Shown: in pieces, positions 9,779-20,279 of the stretch
Numbering within the stretch: the first letter of the stretch is position 1
Layout of the letters: each line of letters starts with the position of its first letter
DNA from: Cryptomeria japonica
Taxonomy: Eukaryota > Streptophyta > Pinopsida > Cupressales > Cupressaceae
Direction of reading: 5' to 3'
Length of the DNA: 64,000 nt
Assembly: GCF_030272615.1 (NCBI RefSeq)
Contig: NC_081414.1
Location: forward strand, 910,289,009 to 910,353,008
Notes under the pieces: model-generated
Seen by the model: the letters and a program-made list of their open reading frames with translations, nothing else
Told to the model about the DNA's origin: nothing
Databases searched by the model: none
Made by a program: the position numbers and the translations under genes

Positions 9779-12190
9779 GCTGTACAGAGCATCAGGCTCC
9801 CCTGCCTATCAAAAAATACCAAAAAACATTCAGAAAAATGTCCTGAAGAAAATATAAAAACATTCAAAAAAGTAAAGAAAAATCATGCATCCAAACGGTG
9901 AACAACCACTCCGGTGGCACCTTGGGTAAGAACGATGGTGAAAACCTGGCAAACAGGTGCCACTCGTAAAGGCTATGGCTCCATTATCTTTCAGACTTGT
10001 GGCGATCACATCTACTTCATACATACATCCATCCATCCATCAACCATGGCTTGTTATTCCTCTGCAATTATGATAGTACTCCATACATCTTGCATCCCGC
10101 TTTTTCATAGTCATGTCTAAAACTGGGGGCAATGCCTTTAACCTATTGATGGAAGTGGATTCTACATTGTCTTATGATTCATTAAGTTCTTCATTCAAAC
10201 AATCATCAAAAATCCAAAAACATTCAAAAATATCTCGCAAAAATACCAAAAACATTCAAAACAATTCAAAATCCAAAAACATTGACAAAACCATTGAAAA
10301 ATCACACAAAAACATGGCAACACCTTGTACATACTCATCCATGCAGATACCAAAACAAACATTGCGACAAACTACTCACACAATGACCATTTACCAAACA
10401 ACCACACAATCCACATCAACAATCCAAAACTGTCTTTAAAACAAGGATGCATCCTTCCTTACCAAAACAAAGACAAGATGATGTTTTCTTTGACAAGAAA
10501 ATTCTGTTAGGCTGTCAAATACTTGGTTGATTTGTGAGTAATTCATTTGTTTATCTGTATCGGGATCTTTTCAACATTGTTTTGTATCGTTTGTGCATTA
10601 TTTCCGATGAAGTTCTGGGGCATGTACTAATGGTGTCTACGTGGGAAGTTCACCAAGCTACGTGATCTTATGCCAAATGCAGTCATAGATCACTACGGCT
10701 TGCTGACTACAGCGTATATCTCGACCATATGAGCATGAACCATTACCAAGGATCCATATTCTTTATTCTTTATGTATATATTGTTTGTTTACAGGTACAA
10801 TGCTCATTCTTTGGTTCCTCCTCATCCAATTTGGATAAAGGTTGTTATTTCTTAGTACGGTATGCACTTGTCTCAGGATATGATCAGCCTAAGATCAAGG
10901 AGGACGATCCAAGTCATGCATGAAAGGAGATAATCCTTATCTGTTCCGCAAGCAATACTCAGGTCAACTTGATCCATTATATCAAGTTGCTTGTATTAAC
11001 TTGCTATATCAAAATCCATGTAAGAAAGACTCTGGTCATCTTGAATCTTTATGTCAAGTTGCTTGTATTTTCTTACAACATTTTAAAGCTCAATGATGAA
11101 AAATAATGCACCATGGATCATCATTCCATCTCATTTGTATATATTGCATTCCGTTGCATTCCATCCATCCATACATTCATAAATAGCTGCATATCATTCA
11201 TACATAGTAATGACAATGGATACTCTATTTTCCTCTTCTTCCATAGGAATGTAATAGGTCCTCCATTTCTTCTATCTAACATTGCACCCCCCCCACCCTC
11301 CCCATCTCAATAATCAGCATGACATACCCTACATCGTGTCCCAATCAGCCTAATCAAGCCACGTTCATCACCATCCATCTCTAACTAGGAGGGATTGTGT
11401 TTCCTATCCTAAGTCATCCAATAAGTCAAGAAAGTTACTCTATCTGCACAGATACATCGTCTCACACACACCTAGACTATCAACAGATACTCTGATCAAG
11501 TATCTTCGGGTCTCAACAGGTAATCGATTATGGTAATCCTAGACTACATCAGGCATTTATCATAATGACCTAGTCTCAACGGGGCCACCATGATTCCCCA
11601 CAACCATCCATCACACGCACATACTATCAATTGATTAGCCAATCAAACACAATCCAACGGACAATTACATCAATTGTCTACGTCTCAACGAATATTTTGC
11701 TTCATATACCTTGACTTCATCGGGCAATTACATCAATTGTCTAAGTCACATCAGGTCACTTTGATTCACTTACTCAGACTTTATCATGTCCAAGCGACCA
11801 ACTGACATCAACTGTCACGCTTTGACTTGACCGGGGCAATTAAACCGATTGCACCAGATTGTCCAACCAATTTTGATCAATTGTATAGCATCAATCCAAA
11901 CCCCACACTACATCTGCTATGTATCTCTTGCATGACCTCAGGGTACTCGTTGGCTTGTTGTTTCTTCATATTCACTCCATTTTCTCCCATTCTTTCATCA
12001 TTAGTTCTAATTTCTTCTATTCTACCTCCCCTCCACTTTGCATTCTTTTTCGAGAGATCGCCCGATTTTTCAAAACAAAATTTGGCCCATCCCTCGAGGG
12101 GGCATACCACCCATTAAATTTACATTTTATGGGGCATTTCTTCACACCTATTTTTCTTTCTTTGAAACGACGCGATAAACCGCACCGTCT
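9779..12190 (+). other. Long noncoding region between integrase and 3' LTR
   Basis: No gene is recognisable on either strand. The region opens with A-rich repeats of CCAAAAACATTC type (about 9810-9880 and again 10200-10310). It then holds a conserved motif (9937-9961) and, at about 11380-11850, a cluster of loosely repeated stretches around ACATCAATTGTCTA. A spacer of this kind is typical of Tat elements. Unlike the second Tat element in this window, no opposite-strand ORF survives here. Confidence 0.65.
9937..9961 (+). promoter_or_regulatory. Conserved post-pol hairpin motif of Tat elements
   Basis: About 160 bases after the Gag-Pol stop lies GGTGAAAACCTGGC followed by AAACAGGTGCC. It can fold as ACCTG-GCAAA-CAGGT. 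Two variants of the motif occur at the equivalent place in the second Tat element (38781-38805 and 38846-38870 on the other strand), although the surrounding sequence is not alignable by eye. Conservation between diverged copies suggests a cis-acting role, which is inference. Confidence 0.55.
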
Positions 12191-12204
12191 CAAAGAGGGG
12201 CAAA
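12191..12204 (+). promoter_or_regulatory. Polypurine tract of the Tat element
   Basis: CAAAGAGGGGCAAA lies directly before the LTR start TGTAGTCAC. The second Tat element has nearly the same purine tract directly before its own 3' LTR (33921-33935, - strand), which supports both the tract and the LTR boundary. It primes plus-strand DNA synthesis. Confidence 0.8.
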
Positions 12205-12486
12205 TGTAGTCACATAAATCTGTCCACTTAATTAAATGAATACTTAGTATTTATTTGATTATTTAACCATCAATTAATAATTAATTAAATTAATATTTAA
12301 TTAATTCATCTTAACCCTCTTCTCCTATTAATTAAATAAATTATTCAATTTATTTGATTTAATTCACTTAACCAAATTCAGACCATTAATTAAATAAATA
12401 AATCATATTTATTTAATTAAATTTTCTCTCACATTTAAATAAATTAATATTTATTTAAATCCCCCAAAATCCCACCTCTCACATTT

Positions 12487-12726
12487 AAATAAATAAATCA
12501 TTTATTTAAATCACCTTTATCCTCCACCCACTTGCATTTTCCTACAAATGCAAGTTGCACAATTATAAATAAATAAATCATTTATTTAAATCACCTTTAT
12601 CCTCCACCCACTTGCATTTTCCTACAAATGCAAGTTGTACAATTATTTTAAATAAATCATTTATTTAAATCACCTTTATCCTCCACCCACTTGTATTTTC
12701 CTACAAAAGCAAGTTGCACAACTATT
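12487..12726 (+). repeat. 80-bp tandem repeat, three copies, inside the LTR
   Basis: Three units of 79-80 bases each hold an AATAAATCATTTATT palindrome, a CACCTTTATCCTCCACCC stretch and a hairpin CTTGCATTT-TCCTAC-AAATGCAAG. The third copy has substitutions in the stem. A partial relative of the hairpin segment recurs near 13055. Confidence 0.85.
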
Positions 12727-13240
12727 TTAAATAAATTATTTATTTAAAATCCTATTTATCCTCACCCACTTGAAACCTTTAATGGTTTCCCTTAAAGTAG
12801 TCAAACTTGATGGCTTTAAAGTCTTCAAACTTGATGGCTTCCTTCTATAGTCTTCTTAAGACTTTAATGGTTTTCCTTAAAGTCTTCAAGCCTTTAATGG
12901 TTTCCCTCAAAGTCTTCAAGCATTTTAATGCTTTATCTTCATTTTTCTCATTTAAATAAATTAATATTTATTTGAATATTTATCCAAATGCAAATTACAC
13001 CATTTAATTGAAATAAATGATTTTATTTTAATTGAAAATACCAAAATTTCTCCCACTTGCATTTTCCTACAAAATCCACTTGTATGCCTAAACCCCTTCT
13101 AGATTCTTCTAAACCCTTCCTAATTAGCCTAATCCATCCCCTAAATATTGTCACATTCCTAAGCAAATTGGAGTCACTTCTCAAAGACTCCAAAGTCTTT
13201 GAAAAGCAATTAATGCTTTGTGTGTTCAACAAATTAACCC

Positions 13241-13338
13241 TCAAAGTCTTGGATAACCTTTGAAAGCTTCCAACCTTCAACCACTAAATGGCTCAAAGTC
13301 TTGGATAACCTTTGAAAGCTTTCAAACTTCAACCACTT
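13241..13338 (+). repeat. 52-bp tandem duplication inside the LTR
   Basis: TCAAAGTCTTGGATAACC followed by TTTGAAAGCTT and a CAACCAC stretch occurs at 13241 and again at 13293 with a few changes. Confidence 0.8.
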
Positions 13339-13731
13339 AATCCCCAAAGTCTCCAATAACCATTAATGGTTAATTCAACTCTCCCACATGGTTAAAACAT
13401 TTGTTTTGACTCAACCTCTACCCAACCCAAGGGTCTCATCAAGCCATTAATGCTTTGACCATGATTATCTCTTAAACATTTGCACAAAGGTTTATCCTTG
13501 GATTAACTCTTAATCCAGTGGGTAATCTTAATTTAGACTTGACCCTTGCCTTCTAGATAACCATGAGGTCTTCTCAGGCCTTTAATGCCTCCAACCTCTT
13601 CTCTCAACCCAATCCTATGTTGAAACTTGTCACCATTTTATTGGTGCCAATTGTGCACATGGATCCCCAACTTTCAATCCTAACCCTTGTTAAGATTGCT
13701 CAATCTTAACCCTTCATTTCCCTATTTCTTC

Positions 13732-13740
13732 TATAAATAG
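13732..13740 (+). promoter_or_regulatory. TATA box of the Tat 3' LTR
   Basis: TATAAATAG sits about 1.5 kb into the LTR, after the AT-rich repeats and before a GC-balanced segment. This is the expected place for the U3 promoter. The same box in the unseen 5' LTR would drive the element. Confidence 0.6.
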
Positions 13741-14153
13741 AACCCTTCTCCTCAAGCAAAAGGAGAAGCATTTTTAGAGTATTGTTGTTATACTGGCATT
13801 AGCATAGACCTTTTTCATAGCATCACTATCTACTCTAGCATAGTATTTAGCTTTTCATTTCATATTTGAAGCTTAGTATTAAATCTCAATCCTCCATAAG
13901 CATCCATAGTGCAAAAAGCTGCTGAGAGCTACACTCATTTGGGACTTGGAGAGGAGAGGAACAAGGGAGGAGCAACTATGAGCATCTTGATTAGCTATTT
14001 CATTTTATGTTTATATGCTTTCTATTTCATGCTTAATATCTCTCTTGATATGCCTGTTTAGGATAATCTTTTGTTGCTAACACTAACGTTTGTTTCTTGT
14101 GCTCTTGTGTGTGTTGCCATCAAACAGATTTTCTAATCCTTTTTGCAGAGCAT

Positions 14154-15632
14154 CACTGGTCATTCAACAAACCAAAACACACAAACTCTCTAGGAATGCT
14201 CCATATGAAATTGTGCTCAATAGTTGCTCAGGCATAATTGAGATTCACAAGGGTAAATCCAACCTCAAACCAAACAATCTTCTAACATATACTTGTAGGG
14301 GTTGTATTAGGTGTTATTAAGGTATTTCCATTCCAATCAACTAGTTTTACAATTGGCTTTCCTTCATTTCTTCATCGCTCCCTCTTTCTCCTATTTTCTA
14401 GCCCTAGAGCCCCAATTAGCCCTACCTAACCAATTTTTGAGGAATTTCTAAAAAATCACTCAAAGACCCTAGAAAAATATTTTACGATCTGAATACCCTT
14501 TTGGATGAACTTTTGAATCCATCATGTGAGAAATTTTGGTCTATCTGTACAGGTACAAAACCCAAAAATGGCATTTTTGAAGGGTTTTGGGACTTTGTTG
14601 TCTTATTCAAAGGGTTTATTGTCTTTCCTGCTCTTTCACACCTCCAACCTTCCACATAGGCTCTTCCACACCTTACTTAATCATTCCAAACACTTGGCAT
14701 CTTCATAACTAATCATCCCTGCAAGCACATGCAATTTTTCAATCATTTTCCTAACTAGGCTATGACTGAGCTTGCTTAGGAAATGATGCCAAATTGTCTT
14801 TCAATGACTTCCAGGACAAAACAAAACATATTTACACTTTAAAAGGGCTCCATGGCTTGAGTCCCAAGGGTTATTGAGAAAACTAAAGGGATTTCAAGCT
14901 GGAACCATAATTGGGCTCGTAAACCCTTGCTCGGGTTGAGAGCAATACAAAATCACTAACACACTTCAAACATGCACTAAAACTATTATAAAAACCTTTT
15001 TATCACTACAATGACATGTACAAATAAATCATGCAAGAACAATAGTGCAATCAATCCATTAAGTATGGACTGCTGCTCAAAAATTTAAAAAAAATGCAAG
15101 GTAAAATCTAGAAAATCTCTTCATAATGTATTCAAACGTTCTCAAGACTTTTTCCAACTTGTTTACATTCCTTCTTAGAGAATTTTATATTCAATCTGAA
15201 TCCTAACCAACTCTTCATTGATTGCCTAACCACCAATGTGCTCAAAGATGCAAAAATTTGCTCAAAAGTTGCAAAATGTTGTCGACCAATAATGACAACT
15301 TTTTCCAAAATGTGCATTTTTATACTTCATATTGCCACTCATCCTAAGACTCCTAGAATGACTTACAAACACTAAAATTACATGTCTAAATGCCAAATGA
15401 GGTGTTACAAGACATTTTACACCAAAATGCAAGTTTATGTTATTTTAGGCTTACAAGGGCTCATAAGCCAAATTTGAGTAAATACATGATCTAGTTGACA
15501 TTCATCCTCCAAATGCATATCCAACACACAAGTGGACCTATGAGTAGTCCATTATTCACAAACCTAAACCAAAACAAAGACTAACAGACCAAAATCTAGA
15601 AAATGCACTCAAAACTAGGTGCTCCTGCACCA
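14154..15632 (-). repeat. 3' LTR of the chromovirus element, truncated at its 3' end
   Basis: It aligns with 20362-21836 throughout. It begins (- strand) TGGTGCAGGAGCACC at 15632, next to a polypurine tract. Similarity to the 5' LTR stops at 14154, leaving the terminal 82 bases missing. Confidence 0.85.
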
Positions 15633-15646
15633 TACTCCCCCAATGA
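15633..15646 (-). promoter_or_regulatory. Polypurine tract of the chromovirus element
   Basis: On the - strand, TTCATTGGGGGAGTA lies immediately before the TG of the 3' LTR, the standard place and composition for the plus-strand primer. Confidence 0.75.
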
Positions 15647-15649
15647 AAA

Positions 15650-16705
15650 AGAGGTCAAGTGACCCCTTGAGGTAACAAAAAAAGGGGAACTCCAAGATTA
15701 GAAAATTTTGTCTCAGGTATCCAAGTATCCTCAAGTGCTCCATATAGACAGTATACCTTGTCTTCTTGATAACTCTAGAGTCTAACACCTTCTCTCTTGT
15801 GGCATGGTTGTAGGTGGTAAGGGCAGGTCTAAAAGTGCTTGAGAGGCCTCTGAGTCTCTACTACCTTCCTTTGGAAGTGTACCCTTATACTGCACCAAAT
15901 ATGCAACATTGACGATGGGAGATAAAGCCATATCTCCGGGGAGGTCTAGTTTGTAAGCATTATTGCCATAATTTGCCAAGATTTTACAAGGTCCAATCCT
16001 CCTCATCTGAATTTTACTAGGGGCACCTTTCTGAATTCTTTCTTTGTTCAATTGAACCATGACCAAGTCCCCAACAAAAAATTGTATATCCTTTCTTTTC
16101 TCATCTACTTTTTCTTAGATCCTTTGAGAGGTGTCTAGTAGGGTTGTCCTAACCTGCTCATGAATCTCTTGCATGGATTGAGCCATGTCCATAGAATGTA
16201 AACTCTATTGTCCCATCTTTCCAACATCTTTGAGCTCTAAAACACCTCTAGGATGAAGGCCATACACAATCTCAAAAGGGCTTTTATCAGTTGATCTATT
16301 CACACTGTCATTATAGGCAAACTCGGCTTGATGGATGATCTGATACCAAGCTTGTCCATACTCCTTTGTCAAACATCTAAGAAGGTTTCCAAGTGTTCTA
16401 TTTACCACCTCTATTTGGCCATCCATTTAGGGATGATAGGCCGAATTGAAAGACAAGTTAGTACCCAATCTCTGCCATAAAGTCTTCCAAAAATGCCCAA
16501 TAAACTTTGCATCTCTATCTGATACAATGTTGATAGGTAAACCATGAATTCTAATAACTTCTTTGAAAAACAAATGAGCAATATGACTAGCATCATGAGT
16601 TACCTTACATGGAACAAAACGGACCATCTTTCTAAACCTATCTACCACCACATAGATGCTATCAAAACATGATTTGGTTTTAGGCAAACCAATAACAAAA
16701 TCCAT
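15650..16705 (-). pseudogene. Integrase core and chromodomain remnant of the chromovirus
   Basis: The catalytic core is readable: [10 protein letters not shown] (first Asp) near 16700, IVSDRDAKF (second Asp) near 16535, and the region before a Glu-containing DGQIEVVNRTLG at about 16420. The C-terminal tail follows (GPCKILANYGNNAYKLDLP near 15970, then IVNVAYLVQY). At 15660-15790 a chromodomain remnant is split between two frames: LDSRVIKKTR in one, LEDTWIPETKF in the other, consistent with a short deletion. In-frame stops at about 16716, 16426, 16204 and 16114 all fit a single C-to-T change on one or other strand. Such an integrase would direct DNA insertion, with the chromodomain guiding it to chromatin. 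This copy cannot make it. Confidence 0.8.
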
Positions 16706-16717
16706 ACTTACACACTC

Positions 16718-18421
16718 CTATGGACGGTTTAGAATAGGTAAAGGTTGATAAAGACCATCATTAGAAGAGGTAACCTTAGCTCTTTGGCAAACCACATATT
16801 TCCTAATATCTCCTTGCATCTTAGGCCAATAGTAGAATCTTTGGAAAAGTTCCAAAGTCTTGTTCAAGCCAAAATGTCCACTTAGGTATCCATTATGCTT
16901 CTCTTGCATCAAATTTTCTCTCACAAATCCTTTAGGTACACATAGTTGTCCTCCCTTAAACAAAAGACCATCTTGTAAGGTGTAATCTGCATATTCATTA
17001 TGAAAATGGTTTCTAAACTCTTGATAACCCTTGTAGGTAGCAGAAAAGTCTTCATCATCTTGATATAAACTTGTGAAACTATCCACTCCAATGATTTTGA
17101 GATGCACTTCTTGCATTGTTAGCAATCTTCTACTTAATGCATCAGCTACTTTATTACATTGTCCTTTCTTGTGTTTAATGGTAAAGGTATATGATTGCAA
17201 ATACTCTACCCATTTAATATGCCTATGATTCAACTTTCCTTGTGAATTGAGAAAGCTAAGAGCTTGATTATTAGTATAAACCACAAATTCTTTAGGAAGA
17301 AAATAATGCCTCCATTTCCTAAGAGATTGAACAAGTGCATACAACTCCAAATCATAAGAGGAATACCTTTTCTTGGCATCATTGAGCTTCTCACTAAAAA
17401 ATGCAAGCGGTCTATTGTCTTGGCTTAAAACCGCTCCAACCGCTATGTTGTTTGCATCACATTCAATGGTGAAGAGCTTGTCAAAACTTGGATGAATTAG
17501 TACCGGTTGAGTACCCACCTTTGTCTTCAAGAGAAAAAATCCTCTTTGTGCTTCTTTTGTCCATTGAAACTTGGTTTTCATACCTCCTTTGATTGTATCA
17601 AGCATGACTGCACATATCTCACTGAATCCTCTGATGAACTTCCTATAGAATTGTGCCAAACCATGAAAACTTGTTATTTCACTTATTGTCTTAGGTGTAG
17701 GCCAAGTAATTATGGCTTCCACTTTAGAGGTATTCATCTTCAAATCACCTCTTGAGATTACAAACCCAAGATATATCAATTCTTGTTTCATAAACTCACA
17801 TTTCTCCAAATTGATGGTTAGTTGCTCATCACATAGTTTCCTCAATACAATCTCTATATGCTTAAGATGTTCATCTTTAAACTTTCTAAAAATCAAGATG
17901 TCATCTAAATAAACAACAACAAATTTACCAATATAGTCTTTGAGTACTTCATTCATGAGTCTCATGAATGTACTAGGAGTATTTGTGAGTCCAAATGACA
18001 TAACAAGCCATTCATAGAGTCCTTTTGTGGTCTTGAAGGTTGTCTTCCATTCATCACCCTCCTTGACTCTGATTTGGTGGTAACCACTCTTAAGGTCTAT
18101 CTTGGTAAAGTATTCAACACCTCCTAAACAATCCATTAAATCTTTGATCCTTGGAATGGGAAATCTATACCTGATTGTAATCCAATTTATGGCTCTGGAA
18201 TCAGTGCAAAGTAGCCAAGTACCTCCCTTCTTTGGGGCTAAAATGATGGGTACTACACATGGGTTGATGCTCTTCCTTATCACACCATTGTCTAAGAGTG
18301 TTTGTATTTGCTTAGCTACCTCCTTGTTCTGATCCGATGTCATTTTATAGGTTGCCTTGTTAGGCAATGAGGCTCTGGGTATGAAGTCAATTTGGTGACT
18401 TATGGCACATTGAGGAGGCAA
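16718..18421 (-). pseudogene. Reverse transcriptase-RNase H segment of the chromovirus (open, 567 codons)
   Basis: The open frame covers RT with the FTKIDLKSGYHQIRV block, the MSFGL block and the active-site motif YLDD, then RNase H starting at IECDANNIAVGAVLSQD with its catalytic Asp kept. It ends in the integrase zinc-finger region (CVPKGF to YVVCQRAK). The frame is cut off from the integrase core by a Trp-to-stop change and from protease by stops and frameshifts at 18422-18636. I therefore treat it as the best-preserved part of a dead polyprotein, not a gene. Confidence 0.85.
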
Positions 18422-18635
18422 GGTTTCTAGTGTTCCATCACTGATAATGTCCTTAAACTAATTTAGGACCAGCTACACTTCATTGGGAATGCATACTTTC
18501 TTCTCCTTGCTTTCTTCTTTTGGTTTTACAATAATTACAAACCCCACTCCTTCTCTTCCTTGAGTGTGTTAATGAACTCCTTCTCACCAACTAGCAACAC
18601 ATTAGGACCCTTTGATCTGCCTTCTTCTCGGTCTC

Positions 18636-20255
18636 CTATGGACTAAATTTTATAGGTGATTCCATCCTTTTGAAAGTATAGGCATTCTTCTCCCCATGGT
18701 GTATTGTTTTTCTGTCAAACTGCCATGACCTACCTAGGAGTAGGTGGCAAGCATTCATTGGCAAGATGTCACACAAGATTTTGTCCTTGTAGCCTCCAAT
18801 AGTGAACTCCACCCAAGTTTGTTCATTCACAAGAACATGTTGCCCCTTGTTGAGCCAAGTAACCCTATAAGGATCACTATGTGGTATTCTTTGTAGGTTG
18901 AGCTTACTCACTACTTCCTCTGACACTATGTTATTTGTGGACCCTGAATCCACCACCACTCTACATACCTTTGTCATAATCTTGCATTTTATCCTAAACA
19001 AGGATCTCCTTTGGCTAGGTTCTTCCTTAACTGATTCTTTAATCAAGACTTTTCTTATCATAAGATTCTCTCCAACCTTTGAATCTAAACTCACTTTTGA
19101 TGCCTTCATATTTGCTGCATCTTCTTGAGCATAAGTTACTCTCCTCTCACCTCCTTGGGATGAAGAAGACTTCTCAGGACATCTATAGGCTGGGTGTCCA
19201 AGTTGATGGCAATTGAAGCACTTTATTGTGGTGAAATAGGACCCTCTTCCTAACCCACTAGACCTTCCTCTACTAGAGTTACTAGACCTCCTTCCTCTAT
19301 AGTTGCTCTTGCTATTGGAATCCCCACTTTTCTCTACCAACTTGGATTCCCCTTGGTATCTTTGGTCTACACTTCTTCCACCAAAGCTACCTCTCTGACC
19401 TTTGCCATCTCTCCCCCTACCTTTGCCTTTGTTGCTTTGCTCTTGTTTCTTTTTTCTCTTCTCTTCCACCTTGAGTGCCAATTGATAGCACTTATGAACG
19501 GTACTAGGACATAACAAACTCAACTCTTCTTGAATGTTCCATCTCAAGCCATTCAATTATATGGCTACCTTAATGCTTTCATCTTCCACCACCTTGGATC
19601 TTAGATACAACTTCTGAAATTCCTCAGTGTAGCTGCTCACATCGAAGTCCCTTTGTCTCAAGTTTTTTCTCCTCTTATGCAATTGAATTTCATAATCTTC
19701 AAGGATATATGCTTCTTTCACCTTGGCTATCATTCCTTTCCAAGTGGCTATTGGGTTCTTAACCTCCTTTTGCCTCTCCTCCTAGATGAACTTCCTCCAA
19801 GTCAAGGTTGCTCCTCTCAATATAGATTTGGCCACCTTCACCATTTGTGCCTCACTGATCCCATCACATTCAAAGTGATTCTCTAATCCTTTAATCCATT
19901 CCATGACTACTTCTAGTTCCATTTTTCCACAAAAAAGTGGCACTCCTAAGGATTTTCCTCCTAAGGCTTTGATGTCTCTAAGGAAAGGTTCTTTAGGTAG
20001 AATAGGATCTGGTTCATGTGTGCTATCCTCTTCTACTACTTTCTTACCCTTCCCTTCATTGACCTTGATTGTCACTTTCTCAGTCTTGTCTTCAATTGCG
20101 TCTAGTTTACTCTCCAATTGTTGTAGTATTACCCTAAGGAGTCTATTCTCTTCCTCTTGATCTTCCACCTTCTTGGATAACTCTGCATTGGTCACCATCC
20201 TTAGACTATTTTCTCTGACTGACTCAGTCTCTGACATGAACTGGCTTCTTCCCAA
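18636..20255 (-). pseudogene. Gag and aspartic protease of the chromovirus, with in-frame stops
   Basis: The reading starts about 10 bases inside the primer site. An N-terminal coiled coil (19782-20255) leads to a Gag core, broken by stops at about 19781 and 19557. A basic Gly/Arg/Ser-rich stretch follows, then a zinc knuckle CFNCHQLGHPAYRC (C-X2-C-X4-H-X4-C) near 19220, then protease with VVDSGSTNN near 18950 and LLGRSW near 18740. Gag packages RNA and the protease cleaves the polyprotein. The frame closes at 18636, before RT. Confidence 0.85.
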
Positions 20256-20264
20256 ATCTTAGTT

Positions 20265-20276
20265 GCTCTGATACCA
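20265..20276 (-). promoter_or_regulatory. Primer-binding site for initiator Met-tRNA
   Basis: On the - strand TGGTATCAGAGC, the classic complement of the plant initiator Met-tRNA 3' end, lies 3 bases from the CA end of the 5' LTR at 20280. Confidence 0.9.
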
Positions 20277-20279
20277 CTT

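Larger units (their letters stand above)
1..14153 (+). mobile_element. Ty3/Gypsy Tat-lineage LTR retrotransposon, 5' end outside the window
   Basis: The element consists of a long leader, an unbroken Gag-Pol frame, a 2.4-kb noncoding 3' region, a polypurine tract and a 3' LTR. The lineage call rests on the domain order Gag, protease, RT, RNase H, a second RNase H of the archaeal type, then integrase, and on the long spacer between integrase and the 3' LTR, both known for the plant Tat/Ogre group. No copy of the 3' LTR is seen in bases 1-2491, so the 5' LTR and primer site should lie to the left of the window. The right limit is set where the next element's LTR begins and is uncertain by some tens of bases. 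Confidence 0.88.
12205..14153 (+). repeat. 3' LTR of the Tat element
   Basis: It starts with TG directly after the polypurine tract. The first kilobase is AT-rich with tandem repeats; a TATA box follows at 13732 and then about 400 bases of R-U5-like sequence. The 3' limit is approximate, because the adjoining chromovirus LTR begins at 14154 and no 5' LTR copy is available for comparison. The length of about 1.95 kb is plausible for this lineage. Confidence 0.7.
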
